This document shows, piece after piece, positions 35,886 through 46,977 of a DNA stretch of 64,000 nucleotides (positions are counted from its first letter, which is position 1; every line of letters begins with the position of its first letter). The notes under the pieces are model-generated. The model made no database searches. It was given only the letters and a program-made list of their open reading frames with translations, and was not told where the DNA came from. This DNA comes from Toxorhynchites rutilus septentrionalis (taxonomy: Eukaryota; Arthropoda; Insecta; Diptera; Culicidae). The stretch covers positions 39,447,378-39,511,377 of the forward strand of contig NC_073746.1 in NCBI RefSeq assembly GCF_029784135.1, read 5' to 3'. The translations under genes were made by a program, and so were the position numbers.

Positions 35886-36317
35886 AAGTGGTATGATAAT
35901 CACTTATACTTCAAAGATGACATTTTCAGAATTTGAGACCAAAGTGCAAGCTTGTTATACAGTAAAATATAAGGAACATGTTTCGACTTCAATTTTGTCA
36001 TGACTGCCTCCCATTAAATCGAGTATATGTGTCAAATATAGCACAAGTCAAAATGTGTCTGAAAGTCTTGTACATACATTATCTCGCACGAACTTGTTCA
36101 CGCTTTACTTGCCGGTTTTCCAATCTTTTACGAATTGATGAACATATGTCGATGAGCTTTGTTAGGATATGAAAAGTACGACAATAATTTAATAAATAAT
36201 TCGGGTTCGATTCCCGTTCTGGTCGGGGGAATTTTTCGTCAAAGAAATTTCCTCCGACTTGCACAGTGATCACGCGTATTCTAGAGCTTGCCACTCAGAA
36301 TGCATTCAAGGCGTGTT
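35886..36317. repeat. Left arm of a 432-bp inverted duplication
   Basis: This arm is the reverse complement of 36426-36857 with a single difference noticed near 35934. It includes unique-looking sequence plus the 5' part of a SINE (from about 36208). Confidence 0.93.
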
Positions 36318-36425
36318 ATTTGGCATAGAAATCTCAACTAAGTACTAATAAAAATGACGCAAGTAATACTACGTTGAGACGGCGAAGTTCCTCTAGGAAC
36401 GTTAGTGCGATTGAAGAAGAAGAAG
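36208..36425 (+). repeat. tRNA-derived SINE, 5'-truncated, at the palindrome centre
   Basis: The copy starts at the B box (GGTTCGATTCC) and runs to a GAAGAAGAAGAA tail. Its tail half (36318-36425) forms the spacer between the two arms of the palindrome. Confidence 0.85.
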
Positions 36426-36857
36426 AACACGCCTTGAATGCATTCTGAGTGGCAAGCTCTAGAATACGCGTGATCACAGTGCAAGTCGGAGGAAATTTCT
36501 TTGACGAAAAATTCCCCCGACCAGAACGGGAATCGAACCCGAATTATTTATTAAATTATTGTCGTACTTTTCATATCCTAACAAAGCTCATCGACATATG
36601 TTCATCAATTCGTAAAAGATTGGAAAACCGGCAAGTAAAGCGTGAACAAGTTCGTGCGAGATAATGTATGTACAAGACTTTCAGACACATTTTGACTTGT
36701 GCTATATTTGACACATATACTCGATTTAATGGGAGGCAGTCATGACAAAATTGAAGTCGAAACATGTTCCTTATATTTTACTGTATAACAAGCTTGCACT
36801 TTGGTCTCAAATTATGAAAATGTCATCTTTGAAGTATAAGTGATTATCATACCACTT
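36426..36857. repeat. Right arm of the 432-bp inverted duplication
   Basis: Mirror of 35886-36317. Immediately after it (36858-36992) another SINE 3' fragment with a (GAA)n tail begins at the same internal SINE word (TTCAAGGCGTGTTATT). That suggests template switching between SINE sequences made the duplication. Confidence 0.93.
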
Positions 36858-36992
36858 CAAGGCGTGTTATTCGGCATAAAAATCTCAACTAAGTACTAAT
36901 AAAAATGACGCAAGTAATACTACGTTGAGACGGCGAAGTTCCTCTAGGAACGTTAGTGCCATTGAAGAAGAAGAAGAAGAAGAAGAAGAAGA
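36858..36992 (+). repeat. SINE 3' fragment with long (GAA)n tail
   Basis: It matches the 3' 130 bp of the SINE family and ends in about eight GAA units. It abuts the right arm of the inverted duplication. Confidence 0.85.
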
Positions 36993-37005
36993 CAATAATT
37001 TAAGG

Positions 37006-38020
37006 TTGAGGAAAAAGAAATCCTTTATTTTCTCTATAGATGGCTGTAGTGTTCGATATCTCGTATAGTATCGATCAAACACCTTATTCAATGTTATTCT
37101 CGTTGTCATGGTGACATTTGACACTAAAAAGCCCTTTTGCTGTTTTTCGTTTGTTCCATTCAGTTGTGAGTTGTAGGGTGTTAACAATGGAAGTCAACGA
37201 AGAGAAAATTCGGTACATTCTTTGATAAAGGTGAAAATGCAAGCCAAGCCGAAGATATTGTAAATGGTTTTTGTGCTGCCGATACTGTAACAGCTAGTTT
37301 CGTGCAATTTTGATTTTGTCGATTACATTCAGGCTTTTTTGATATGAAAGATGCACCTGGCACAGACATGCCTGTCGTCGAAATTGTCGATAAAATCACA
37401 GAAAAAATCGAAATTGACCGTAGCACATAGCACAGGAGCTGAAGATCGACCAGAAAACAGTTTTAAACAATATGCGTAGGGCTGGACCCAAAGAGGTTCG
37501 TTGCTTGGGTGCCACACCAATTAGCTCAAAAAAATATGATGGATCGAATTTCTATCTGCGAAGGCTTGGTCAAACGGAATGAAATCGACCCATTTCTTAA
37601 ATGGATAGTGACTGGGGAAGATAAGTGGGTCACATACGATAATATTGTGCGAAAACGATCGTGGTCAAAGCCTGGTGAAGCAGCTCAAACGGTGACAAAA
37701 CCTGGACTAATGGTCAAGAAGGTTTTACTGAGTATTTGGTGGGACTTAAACAGAATAATTTTTTATGAGTTACTTCCATATGGCCAAACACTAAATTTAG
37801 ATCTCTACCACATTTTTCTCGCATTGCAAAGTTATAAGAAATTGGAATCAAGAGAAAATTGTGAAAATCGATCACTATAGTTTTCGCCTATAAGAACCAA
37901 AACTTCTATGAGAGAGACATTATGAAATTACCTTTAAAATGGCAATAACATATACAACAAAACGGTGCATATTCGACTCAAATCGGACAATCGTAAATAT
38001 CTCAAATAAAATTTTGAATT
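37006..38020 (+). pseudogene. Mariner (DD34D) transposase pseudogene, copy 1, diverged
   Basis: An N-terminal block follows ATG 37188 (MEVNEEKIR, then KGENASQAEDIVNGFCAADT after a frame change). The open part at 37509-37880 contains RISICEGLVKRNEIDPFLKW, IVTGEDKWVTYDN, RKRSWSKPGEAAQTV and WWDLNRIIFYELLPYGQT, the canonical mariner core. The first catalytic block reads VTGEDKW instead of VTGDEKW. The second and third Asp blocks are lost. It diverges clearly from the copies at 39944 and 44812, so it is a different and older lineage. Confidence 0.8.
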
Positions 38021-38464
38021 TTTCGCAAAAACTAATACATTATAGTTTTTTGCCTAACCTAATATATTCTACTAAAATATTATTCATTCTCATAACAAGT
38101 TGATTCGCGTAGTACACCTTACACAGTATCTTGAAAATTTCATATTAAGATCATTTGAAAAGCGACAAGAATTTTAGGTTAAAATAGCAGCAGAAGAAAT
38201 TATCAGAACAATGGACAGTGAAAGGCAAATCATTTCAAAGGATATTTGTCGCAGTTTTTTCGTGGAGCAAACAAATGAGAAAAAGATTCGATTTCGATTA
38301 TTCGACGCTCAAGTCTACGGCAAAATTAAATTCCAGAAACTTTTCCAATTTGATTAGCATTAACATTGTGTTAGAAGCATTTCCAGCCTAAAAATAAAAT
38401 TATTCCGTAAGAAAATCACAAATCGCCTTTTCGGCGCTTCGATGCCTTGTTTGTAACATTCTCA

Positions 38465-38570
38465 CTATGCCCCACTCCTCGGCAACTGTCGAGCGATTTT
38501 TTGATGTAGAACTGCATCTTTCAGGAAGGGTGCCAAATCAGAAAACAGGTCACGTTTTTATGAAATAAAG
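38465..38570 (+). pseudogene. hAT transposase C-terminal relic
   Basis: MPHSSATVERFFDVELHLSG followed by RVPNQK resembles the hAT dimerisation block (SSAxVERxFS). No further hAT core was found upstream, so this is a small remnant. Confidence 0.45.
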
Positions 38571-38952
38571 TTAACGTTAATAACTATTTTCACTGTGAAC
38601 AGATTCTCATGATTTGCATACCAATCGAATCGGAAATTTTCTTGAATTTGTTTGATAGGATATTCATTTCAATTCGCTAATCTCTATACGATTTAAATTC
38701 ATGAAAACTGGAAGAACTTGCTTTTTACCCATACATTTGCTCTGCCGATTTGTGTGCTAACCCTACCCGTATTTCGATACTTATAACTCTAACATTTCTT
38801 AACAGAAGATGTTTGCATCAAGTGATAGGAAATATTTCTGCGCGTCTATCACAATTAATAAAATGTTATTTTTCATGGGATAAACAATTGAATAACTGTA
38901 AAATGTCAAGTCTAAACGTCATAATTGTCAAGTTTTGATTGGCAAGATTTAC

Positions 38953-39240
38953 GGTTTCCCCAACACAGACTTCAAAATCGATGTACCTGTGGAAATTCGC
39001 TTTGCTAATATACATGCAAGTCGGGGGTATTTTTGTTCCCACCGAGCTGTTTTTCCCTAACACGGACTTCAAAATCAATGTGCCTGGGAGAATCCGCTTC
39101 ATCAAAACATAAAAGACGGCTTTTCTTTATCCTGCTGGGCTGAGCTAATTTTGAAGTCCCTAACACGGACTTCAAAATTAATGTGCCTGGGGGAATCCGC
39201 TTTGCAAATACATGCAAGTCGGGGGTAATTTTTGGTGTGG
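38953..39240. repeat. Tandem repeat, about 100-bp unit, three units
   Basis: The units at about 38953, 39054 and 39154 share CCCTAACACGGACTTCAAAA, GTGCCTGGGGGAATCCGC and ATACATGCAAGTCGGGGG. A lone relative lies at 17890-17960. Confidence 0.8.
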
Positions 39241-39943
39241 AGCGCTTTTGTACTCGTTTTGTACTGAGGAACCTGGAAAAATCGTCATTTCAGATACTAG
39301 AGGTGGATGAACTCTCGCGGTTCGAAAACTACCTAACCATGAGATGTGCAATTTTTTCAAAGGGAAATGTAAAATACAATGATAGTTTGACAATTTTTCC
39401 GTTCAAATATTTTGGTAGTCCTAGTCATCATATCAAACGTGAAAGGACGTTCATCAAATTGATTTGTAACGAAGAACATAATCTATTACAAAAATCGTGT
39501 CCTAGATACAACCCCTTACAATTTTTCTGAATAAAATCAAAACAAAAATATGCTTTGAAATCGGCTTAGCAACAATACGATGAACGCTATTTCGAGATCA
39601 AAGAATTTGATCAAACATCTCGAAAATTTAAAAAAAATGATATTATGCAATCTAGATTCCAAAAATTATGTATGAGTATTATCAAACACACGAATGACTA
39701 GCAAATGTAAATGTACTATTTGTAGTAAATAAATGAGTATTCTTTAATGCTAATAATTTTTTTTTTCTCTACAACGAATATTTTCGACGGTGTACCGATT
39801 TTTGGAAAAAAAAAGTACAGATGAGAAAGATTTTTGACCCTCTGGTACAGATTTAAATGTGGCAACACTGCTTACAAGTGTTCTCTTTGTTTCTATTTTG
39901 CAACTTGTTTGTACATTTTCATAGTTGCAGCTTTCTCATTATA

Positions 39944-41234
39944 TTAGGCTGTCAAAAAAGTCCTGCGGTATTTCCGCGAGGTGTCGTTGTAAGCGCGTAG
40001 TTCTAGTTGTATTCATTGTATCGAGTCATACTATAGCTTGTTGGAAAGGTATTTTTGCGCGCTATAATATAGTCCTTGACAGTGGTTTGTTTGGTTAAGT
40101 CGTTCGTGAGTTATAGTGTCGCAAATATGGAGCAAAATAAAGAGAAAATCCGACATATTTTACAGTACTACTATGACAAAGGCAAAAATGCATCTTAAGC
40201 TGCCAATAAAATTTGTGCAGTTTATGGACCCGATACAGTTTCCATTTCCACCGCACAACGATGTTTCAACGTTTTCGTTCTGGTGTAGAGGTCGTCGAAG
40301 ATGCGCCACGCTCCGGAAGGCCTGTTGTCGAAAATTGCGACAAAATCGCTGAATTAGCCGAGAAACACCGACATAGTAGCAGCCGTAGCATCGGCCAAGA
40401 GCTGGGGATAAGTCATCAAACCGTTATTAACCATCTGAAGAAGCTTGGATTCACAAAGAAGCTCGATGTATGGGTGCCACACACGTGGACGCAAAAAAAC
40501 ATCTTTGACCGTATCGACGCATGTGAATCGCTGCTGAATCGCAACAAAATCGACCCGTTTCTGAAGCGGATGGTGACTGGCGATGAAAAGTGGGTCACTT
40601 ACGACAACGTGAAGCGCAAACGGTCGTGGTCGAAGCCCGCTGAAGCGGCTCAGACGGTGGCCAAGCCCTCATTAACGGCCAGGAAGGTTCTGCTGTGTGT
40701 TTGGTGGGATTGTCAAGGAATAATCTATTATGAGCTGCTTCCCTATGGCCAAACGCTCAATTCGGACCTGTACTGCCAACAACAGGACCGCTTCAAGGTA
40801 GCACTCATGAAGAAGAGGCCATCTTTGATAAACAGAGGCCGCATTGTCTTCCATCAGGACAACGCCAGGCCACACACTTCTTTGGTGACGCGCCAGAAGC
40901 TCCGGGAGCTCGGATGGGGGTTCTTTTGCATCCGCCGTATAGTCCGGACCTTGCACCAAGTGACTACCACCTGTTTTTGTCCATGGCGAACGAGCTAGGT
41001 AGTCAGAAGTTAGCCACAAAAGAGGCCTGTGAAAATTGGCTATCCGAGTTTTTTTTGCCAATAATGAAGCGAGCTATAACAGGGGTATTATGGGTATTAT
41101 GAAGTTGGCATCTCGTTGGGAACAAGTCATCGAACAAAACGGCGCATATTTGACTTAAAACAGATGATTGTAACTAATTTTATGAAGAAATGAAAATTCA
41201 AAAAAAAAACCACAGGACTTTTTTGACATTAGGC

Positions 41235-41236
<2 letters not shown>
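39944..41236 (+). mobile_element. Mariner (DD34D) element, copy 2
   Basis: The left end TTAGGCTGTCAAAAAAGTCC follows TA. The inverted right end (GGACTTTTTTGACATTAG) is slightly diverged and runs into a TA microsatellite, so the exact right border is uncertain. Copy 3 at 44812-45487 shares its TIR and almost identical internal sequence. Confidence 0.88.
40125..41158 (+). pseudogene. Mariner DD34D transposase, copy 2, lightly damaged
   Basis: ATG 40126 begins MEQNKEKIRHILQYYYDKGK. A TAA at about 40196 and a one-base loss near 40263 break the N-terminus. The frame from 40264 then carries HTH blocks (SIGQELGISHQTVINHLKKL), WVPHTWTQKN, the first Asp in VTGDEKWVTYD and the second in HQDNARPH. A one-base loss near 40912 (GATGGGGG versus GATTTGAGG in copy 3) shifts the frame. 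YSPDLAPSDYHLF with the third Asp is read from 40914. A small repeat insertion near 41060-41095 spoils the end. Confidence 0.88.

Positions 41237-41307
<71 letters not shown>
41236..41307. repeat. (TA)n microsatellite
   Basis: About 70 bp of TA dinucleotide repeat directly adjoins the right end of mariner copy 2, whose TA target may have seeded it. Confidence 0.9.
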
Positions 41308-41308
<1 letters not shown>

Positions 41309-41779
41309 TTTATCTCATTTCCCAAGTTCGATTCAGGTCCATTACCGTGGAATTCAATGTTTAGATTATGTTTTTAGTAGTTTTCAGTATTGTTGTTTAT
41401 GGGTTCATTAAGAGAATTAAGAGCATTAAATCGATGTGTGTTTTTTTGCTATCCGATGTTTCGACCTGGGCCGTAACAGATGTGCTTCCGGCCTGCACTA
41501 GTGCTCGCTTGTTCTCGACCGAACCACTCAAAATAAATTCCAAACGTGTTATATGACATCTTAATCTCAAATAACTATTGTTTGAAAAAAAAACACAAAC
41601 ATTAAGCATGTAAATTTCTTCAATAAACGTTGGGACGACTTAGGTAGAGGAAAAGAACGATAAGAACAAAACAGTTATTCATTCTGATTTTTTTTATTGT
41701 ATTTCAAAAATAAAAAACAAACTTCAAAACCAAAATATAACGGGTCTTTTATTAAGCACAGGTTATTTGAGATAATGAG

Positions 41780-42250
41780 TTCATTTTTTTTCTGGTTGTA
41801 GTTACATTTTAAGAATGAAATTTTGATTTGGGTCATACGACCACCACACACCCGTTTACAGCTATCGATCCGTTGGGTTCGGCCACACGTTTCGACCGGA
41901 ATGTTGCGAATTTCGTGTTGGATGTTGTCTCTGAGCTCTTCTAGAGTTGCTGGCCTATTAGCATAGACCAGTGTCTTGACATAGCCCCATAAAATTAAAT
42001 CCAACGGCGTCGAATAGCATGGGCGAGGCGACCAATTGACAGGTCCATTTCACGAAATAACACGTTCATCAAACGTACTTTTCAATAAATGTAGCGTACG
42101 CTGAGCGGCAAATGGCACCGTCTTGTTGAAACCACATACCATTGATGTTAAGATCTTCCAATTCTGACCAAAAAAAGTTTTCCTACATGTTGCGATAGCA
42201 CTCTCCCTTGACGATAACATGACGGTCGTTCCCATCGACGAAGAAATACG
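41780..42250 (-). pseudogene. IS630/Tc1-type transposase fragment, 5'-truncated
   Basis: Minus-strand blocks in order: YFFVDGNDRHVIVKGECYRN, WSELEDLNINGMWFQQDGAI (second Asp kept), FDERVISRNGPVNWSPRP, and LDLILWGYVKTLVYANRPAT after a damaged third Asp block. It ends with LEELRDNIQHEIRNIPVETC and SCKRVCGGRM. It is the same family as the scrambled copy at 29745-30440. The first Asp region is absent and several frames are needed. Confidence 0.75.
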
Positions 42251-42259
42251 GGAATTATT

Positions 42260-42880
42260 GAATTGGTTCTTAGAGTATCCCTTAATAGTTTGATTCGCTT
42301 TGACGTTGACGGGGCTTCACAGGAACATTCTTCCACATGTTGAATTGACGTAATGAGTTTATTTTCTATCACCGCTATAACAAATTCATTTTATGAAGTC
42401 CAGACAAGCAAAATCATCTCATGACGTCTATATGGTTCAGGTCATGTGAATTAAGCTACTTGCGTAAGAATTTATTCCAATGTCATAAGAATCTCGGGAA
42501 TCACTGTTTTAATCACGCAAAATTTATTTAAAATTTTCTCTTGCATTTAATACTTTTCAATTTTTAGGTTGTTTTCACATTCTTTTCACTGTCAAAAAGA
42601 CCACTTTTGAAACGCTCAAAGCACGATGTATTCGATAGAGTGTTGTAGCCCTAGAATTCAACAATTCCACTAGCAAATGTTTTTCAAATTTGAATCAATA
42701 CATTGGAAGTCGTTTGCGTATTTTCTGCCAACAAATCTCGACTTAATCCAAATCATTAATGCAACTTAAAGTATTTTCCTACATTTCTCTCGGGAACTTA
42801 TATTAAATCCTATATTTTCATGCATCCAGAATAAGTATAAAAATAACACCATTTTTTATCTCTATCACATTTTACGAACC
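42260..42880. other. 3' flank of takeout gene 3, nothing recognised
   Basis: AT-rich sequence with no repeat or ORF I can name. Confidence 0.4.
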
Positions 42881-42887
42881 CAACGCA

Positions 42888-43800
42888 TCACGGTGGGAGT
42901 AGTTCATCCTCCTCGCTCCCTTCCACAACAGCATTCGAAATATCCGTGAGCGATTTGGATAATTTCTCTATCAGTGCAGGTTTCACTTCGTCCAGGAAGA
43001 CGTGAGGATTCGCATTAATGGCCTGGTTACCGATTTGTTCCAGCACCGGATCACCGTTGAACAGATTCTTCAGATAAAACTGCGCATCTTTGAACTTAAT
43101 TTTCAGCCCAATCGGATGGAATTTGATGTAGTTTCTTCCATCCTCCGGTTCCAGGTAATAATGGATCTTCAAATTCACCAAGGTGTCATCTTGAAACGAG
43201 AGCGAACAGTTGAGATGATGTTTTCAGGAAATATTCGTGGTACTCACTAAACGTCATATTAAATGGTCCTTTGCCAGTTAGTTTCAGCACCAAAATAGTC
43301 ATACTCAAGTCGTATTGCCCTTTAACCTGTACCGACGGTAGTCTAGCACTGATGTTAAACTTTCTTTCCGCTAAATTATGACTGTTGAATGTATTGAGAT
43401 TGATAACTCGCTCTAATTCTATCCAATTAAGGCGTACCGAATTTTCCGGAGCACAAATCCAGTAATCCCATAGATTGTAATATTCGTCAAACTGGCCTTC
43501 AAACTTTTCCCTCGGTCAATGTCGATCCTATCGATTTCGAATGGATCCAATGGAGCGGCAGTCCGATTTTCTCCAAAGTCTCCCGAAGCGATATTCGGCC
43601 GCAGCTTGTCCACTACTTCGAAGAGACACTTCGCTAGTGCCGGATCGGTTCGATTGCAAACCTCAATCACTGGAGCTAAAAGAGGGACCTCACCGATTAT
43701 CAAACTCCAACATCACCAGCGCTCGGAAGTATTCACAGATATCGGCATATCCGACGGCCAAATTCAGCGCCACAATCACAGCCACGGCACTCGACTTCAT
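42888..43800 (-). CDS. takeout/JHBP-family secreted protein, gene 3
   Basis: Four exons: 43737-43800, 43438-43675, 43248-43381, 42888-43189 (minus strand), 245 aa. The signal peptide is MKSSAVAVIVALNLAVGYAD. The first donor is GTGAAT rather than GTAAAA, making the residue across junction 1 Ser instead of Ala. The mature N-terminus has PVIEVCNRTDPALAKC with both family cysteines. Other blocks are DKLRPNIASGDFGENR, YYLEPEDGRNYIKFHPIGLK, AQFYLKNLFNGDPVLEQIGN and NPHVFLDEVKPAL. The frame is intact. It is predicted to be secreted and to bind a small hydrophobic ligand. Part of its last exon was copied to 46861-46977. Confidence 0.93.
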
Positions 43801-43872
43801 TATAAGCACTCCCACCTAAAAAGCAACTCTATACACTGGCAGTAACTAGTGGAATGAGTGAATTTTCCGGAA

Positions 43873-43880
43873 ATTTATAT
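43873..43880 (-). promoter_or_regulatory. TATA-like box of takeout-like gene 3
   Basis: ATATAAAT on the minus strand, 73 bp upstream of the ATG, has a CTCATTCC initiator-like word downstream as in genes 1 and 2. No CACGTG was seen within about 400 bp. Confidence 0.65.
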
Positions 43881-43959
43881 GATATATGTGATGCGATTCA
43901 ATAACAGCCGCATTCCCGCGGCACACGCACTTTGCGTACAATAGCAAGTAGCACCGAGA

Positions 43960-44645
43960 TTATGATCTTCCCTTTTTGTTAGAGGCGTAAAATGAGAACG
44001 AACGGGGAGCGATTTCTATTCGATGAAGGGGTAAGCAATTGTATCATGAGGTGACGTCCAGCTGATCCAATACCTTGTTATTAGCATTAGTAGCGAACTG
44101 CTTGACTCATCAGTTTGATAATCGGTTTTATCTTACATTATCTGTGATAGCTCTACTATCACCCCGATTTGATGAGCCTATTTCATTTCTGTTTTTGTTT
44201 GGATGCCCTACAATGCTTCAGCTTGTTTTACATTTAAATGACAAGTAATTTTTTGTATTCCATTTTTTGAAAGCAATCTTTTTTTTAAATGATGATGATG
44301 GTCTCGCTTCGTTTCCCTACAGAGGTTTGAGCAAGACGAGTTATGTAAAAGATAATTTATTTATTCTTTCTCAACATCGAAATCAGTTTAGCAAACACAA
44401 AAAACGCACTGATTTTATTCGCAGATATAAGTTCAAAAAATTGCAATGTCAAAAGATAAGCCAATACTCAGTCATGTCCGCCACAGAGCTGATACGGTCC
44501 CGACGAGGCCCTTGCAGCCAAGTGGTCCACCAGAGCACAAGTCCAACCGCCAGCCTTGTTTCGGATTGACTATGAATATATCAGAGAAATCGAGAAAAAT
44601 TACCTTTACGAAAAATTGCTATACCGGCATTTAAAAAACTTTCAA
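43960..44645. other. Upstream flank of takeout gene 3
   Basis: No gene recognised. A Helitron-like 5' end (TCTTAATATATAAAAGAGAC) starts near 44648 and is probably an older relic beside the Helitron at 44800. Confidence 0.4.
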
Positions 44646-44811
44646 TCTTAATATATAAAAGAGACTTTTTCCCACGTACGTATAACTCATCATCACTGGA
44701 GAACGGCTGATCAGATCTACGTCGTCCATATATTTTGTGAGTTTGTCTTCACCCAAATTAGAATGATAGTGAAAAATTCGAAAAAATTGACTATGCACAT
44801 CTATATATATA

Positions 44812-45487
44812 TTAGGCTGTCAAAAAAGTCCTGCGGTATTTCCGCGAGGTGTCGTTGTAAGCGCGTAGTTCTAGTTGTAACGGTCGTGGTCGAAGCCCGC
44901 TGAAGTGGCTCAGACGGTGGCCAAGCCCTCATTAACGGCCAGGAAGGTTCTGCTGTGTGTTTGGTGGGATTGTCAAGGAATAATCTATTATGAGCTGCTT
45001 CCCTATGGCCAAACGCTCAATTCGGACCTGTACTGCCAACAACAGGACCGCTTCAAGGTAGCACTCATGAAGAAGAGGCTATCTTTGATAAACAGAGGCC
45101 GCATTGTCTTCCATCAGGACAACGCCAGGCCACACACTTCTTTGGTGACGCGCCAGAAGCTCCGGGAGCTCGGATTTGAGGTTCTTTTGCATCCGCCGTA
45201 TAGACCGGACCTTGCACCAAGTGACTGCCACCTGTTTTTGTCCATGGCGAACGAGCTAGGTAGTCAGAAGTTAGCCACAAAAGAGGCCTGTGAAAATTGG
45301 CTATCCGAGCTTTTTGCCAATAAGGAAGCGAGCTTCTATAACAGGGGTATTATGAAGTTGGCATCTCGTTGGGAACAAGTCATCGAACAAAACGGCGCAT
45401 ATTTGACTTAAAACAGATGATTGTAACTAATTTTACGAACAAATGAAAATTCAAAAAAAATACCGCAGGACTTTTTTGGCAGCCTAA
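44812..45487 (+). mobile_element. Mariner (DD34D), copy 3, internally deleted, nested in Helitron
   Basis: Both TIRs are intact (TTAGGCTGTCAAAAAAGTCC and its inverse, ending 45487). About 607 bp corresponding to 40012-40619 of copy 2 are deleted; the junction CTAGTTGTAACGGTCG is at about 44878-44881. It is inserted at a TA in the 5' tip of the Helitron, so it is younger than that element. Confidence 0.92.
44881..45411 (+). pseudogene. Mariner transposase C-terminal part, copy 3
   Basis: The remaining frame encodes the C-terminal half, with second Asp in HQDNARPH and third in LAPSDCHLF (34 residues between). It ends ASRWEQVIEQNGAYLT at stop 45409-45411. The HTH and first Asp are gone through the internal deletion, so it is inactive, yet the frame is open and shows the intact C-terminus that copy 2 has lost. 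One change in the conserved YSPDLAPSD block gives YRPDLAPSD. Confidence 0.9.
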
Positions 45488-46264
45488 TATATAAAATTCT
45501 CGTGTCATCATGTTCGTGGTCGAACTCCTACGAAACGGTTCGACCGATTTTCATGAAGTTATGCACTGAAAACTTGGTAGGCATGAGAATAGGACGTAAA
45601 CTATATATGATACCGCAAGGGTACCGATTACCATATGTTTTATACCGATTAGGGTGGTCCTATGCAAAAAAAATCTTAATAATTTTTATTTCTTTTTTTT
45701 ATAAATTTGGCATAAAAGTACATAAAACCTCAAAGGTCTATCTCCATTTCCTATTTTTAATCGCGATTTTAGTATTTTGGTATAAATAATATCCAAATAA
45801 TCGACCCGTAGATTGTTTTTCAAAGAGAACGAATGTCATCCGACCTTGAAACGCAATGCGTATTGACGTCATTGAGCTTCGTGTTCCATTTCTGTGAAGC
45901 GTAAATTGTTATGAATTTTCGAGTGAAATAAACACGCTTTTAAAACAAAAATTTTGAATGAACTATGGCTCTATTGTGTGTTCTGTGTAACAGAATAACA
46001 CATTCTTTACAGGTAGGGAAAATATCGGACGAAAATAGTCTCTGATAATTATTTTATATTCTGGATAATATTTTGGCTGAAATGCAAGGAGATTTATAGA
46101 AAAATAGTTGAGTTAGGGTCAAGGCTATGTCTACTAAGTATTCAAACAACATCGAATAAACATTTTCATTCAAATTTCAACAATTCAAATTGCTTTCGGG
46201 TCTGCTAATGACGAAATCAGTGATTGTTCGATATTGTTACCACAAACATAGCCTTTTTATAATG

Positions 46265-46440
46265 GCAGAAGATTTCATCAACGACACGACCGCAAGCCTA
46301 GGTGGATGTCTAATATATCAACGAATAAAAACTGATAATGACGGACAATCATTCATAAAAATTAACAACGCAGACATTGACATAGAAAACCGTTCAGTAG
46401 TGCCATATTCGCCTCAGCTGAGCAAAACATTCGATGAAGA
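46265..46440 (+). pseudogene. Helitron Rep-protein relic
   Basis: The frame reads GGCLIYQRIKTDNDGQSF, IKINNADIDIENRSVVPYSP and QLSKTFD. This matches the conserved Helitron-like block (usual form DNRWVVPYSPxLxxxFNAHINVE) that precedes the HUH nuclease core. Homology stops abruptly after TFD, consistent with an internal deletion of nuclease and helicase. Confidence 0.75.
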
Positions 46441-46860
46441 GCAACAAATTTGCAACAAACGAAACTTATTCTTTCTTTCAATTTACATTTAACGTTCAAG
46501 AGAACAAACATGTCAGATTCGTGAATGAAATACATCGGGAATGGAATACAAGGAATATTTTGTGTGTTTTTTAAATTTTTGTCATCGACTTGGCGCTCTA
46601 TACATCAGTATGTCAAACACAAGTATGAAAGAAAGAGTAACGAACGTTTCAAGTATGTGTAGATCTTTAAAATATTTAAACACACTTACAATACATTAGT
46701 TATTTTTTATTTTACAATCAACATATACACTAGAAATAATTTTTATGGCAGAACAACGTTTGCCGGGTCAGCTAGTTTCATATACTTTATATCTGTGTCA
46801 CGAGCGCAATGCTCAAAATTTTGTAAACTACTTTTTTCCAACTAATACAACTATAAAAAC

Positions 46861-46977
46861 GACATATCCGTGAGCGATTTGGATAATTTCTCTATCAGTG
46901 AAGGTTTCACTTCGTCCAGGAAGACGTGAGGATTTGCATTAATGGCCTGGTTACCGATTTGTTCCAGCACCGGATAA
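46861..46977 (-). pseudogene. Fragment of takeout gene 3 last exon
   Basis: 117 bp match 42936-43052 with about three to four differences, in the same orientation. No flanking intron or exon sequence is present. It lies 86 bp beyond the Helitron 3' end and is followed by an A-rich run. It encodes only the DISVSDLDNFSISEGFTSSR-side antisense of the exon and has no expressed frame of its own. Confidence 0.92.

Larger units (their letters stand above)
44800..46775 (+). mobile_element. Helitron with Rep-protein relic and nested mariner
   Basis: The 5' end TCTATATATATA is preceded by A (44799). The 3' end GCCGGGTCAGCTAG is followed by T (46776). After removal of the mariner at 44812-45487, the 5' sequence reads on into TATAAAATTCTCGTGTCATC, a common Helitron 5' region. 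A short coding relic with Helitron-specific similarity is at 46265-46440. Most of the Rep/helicase gene is deleted. Confidence 0.88.

Noticed and set aside
35978..36765. Two pairs of identical ORFs on opposite strands
   Set aside because: They are mirror images created by the inverted duplication and contain SINE sequence.
38953..39240. CRISPR-like repeats
   Set aside because: Eukaryotic context; units are long and contiguous with no unique spacers.
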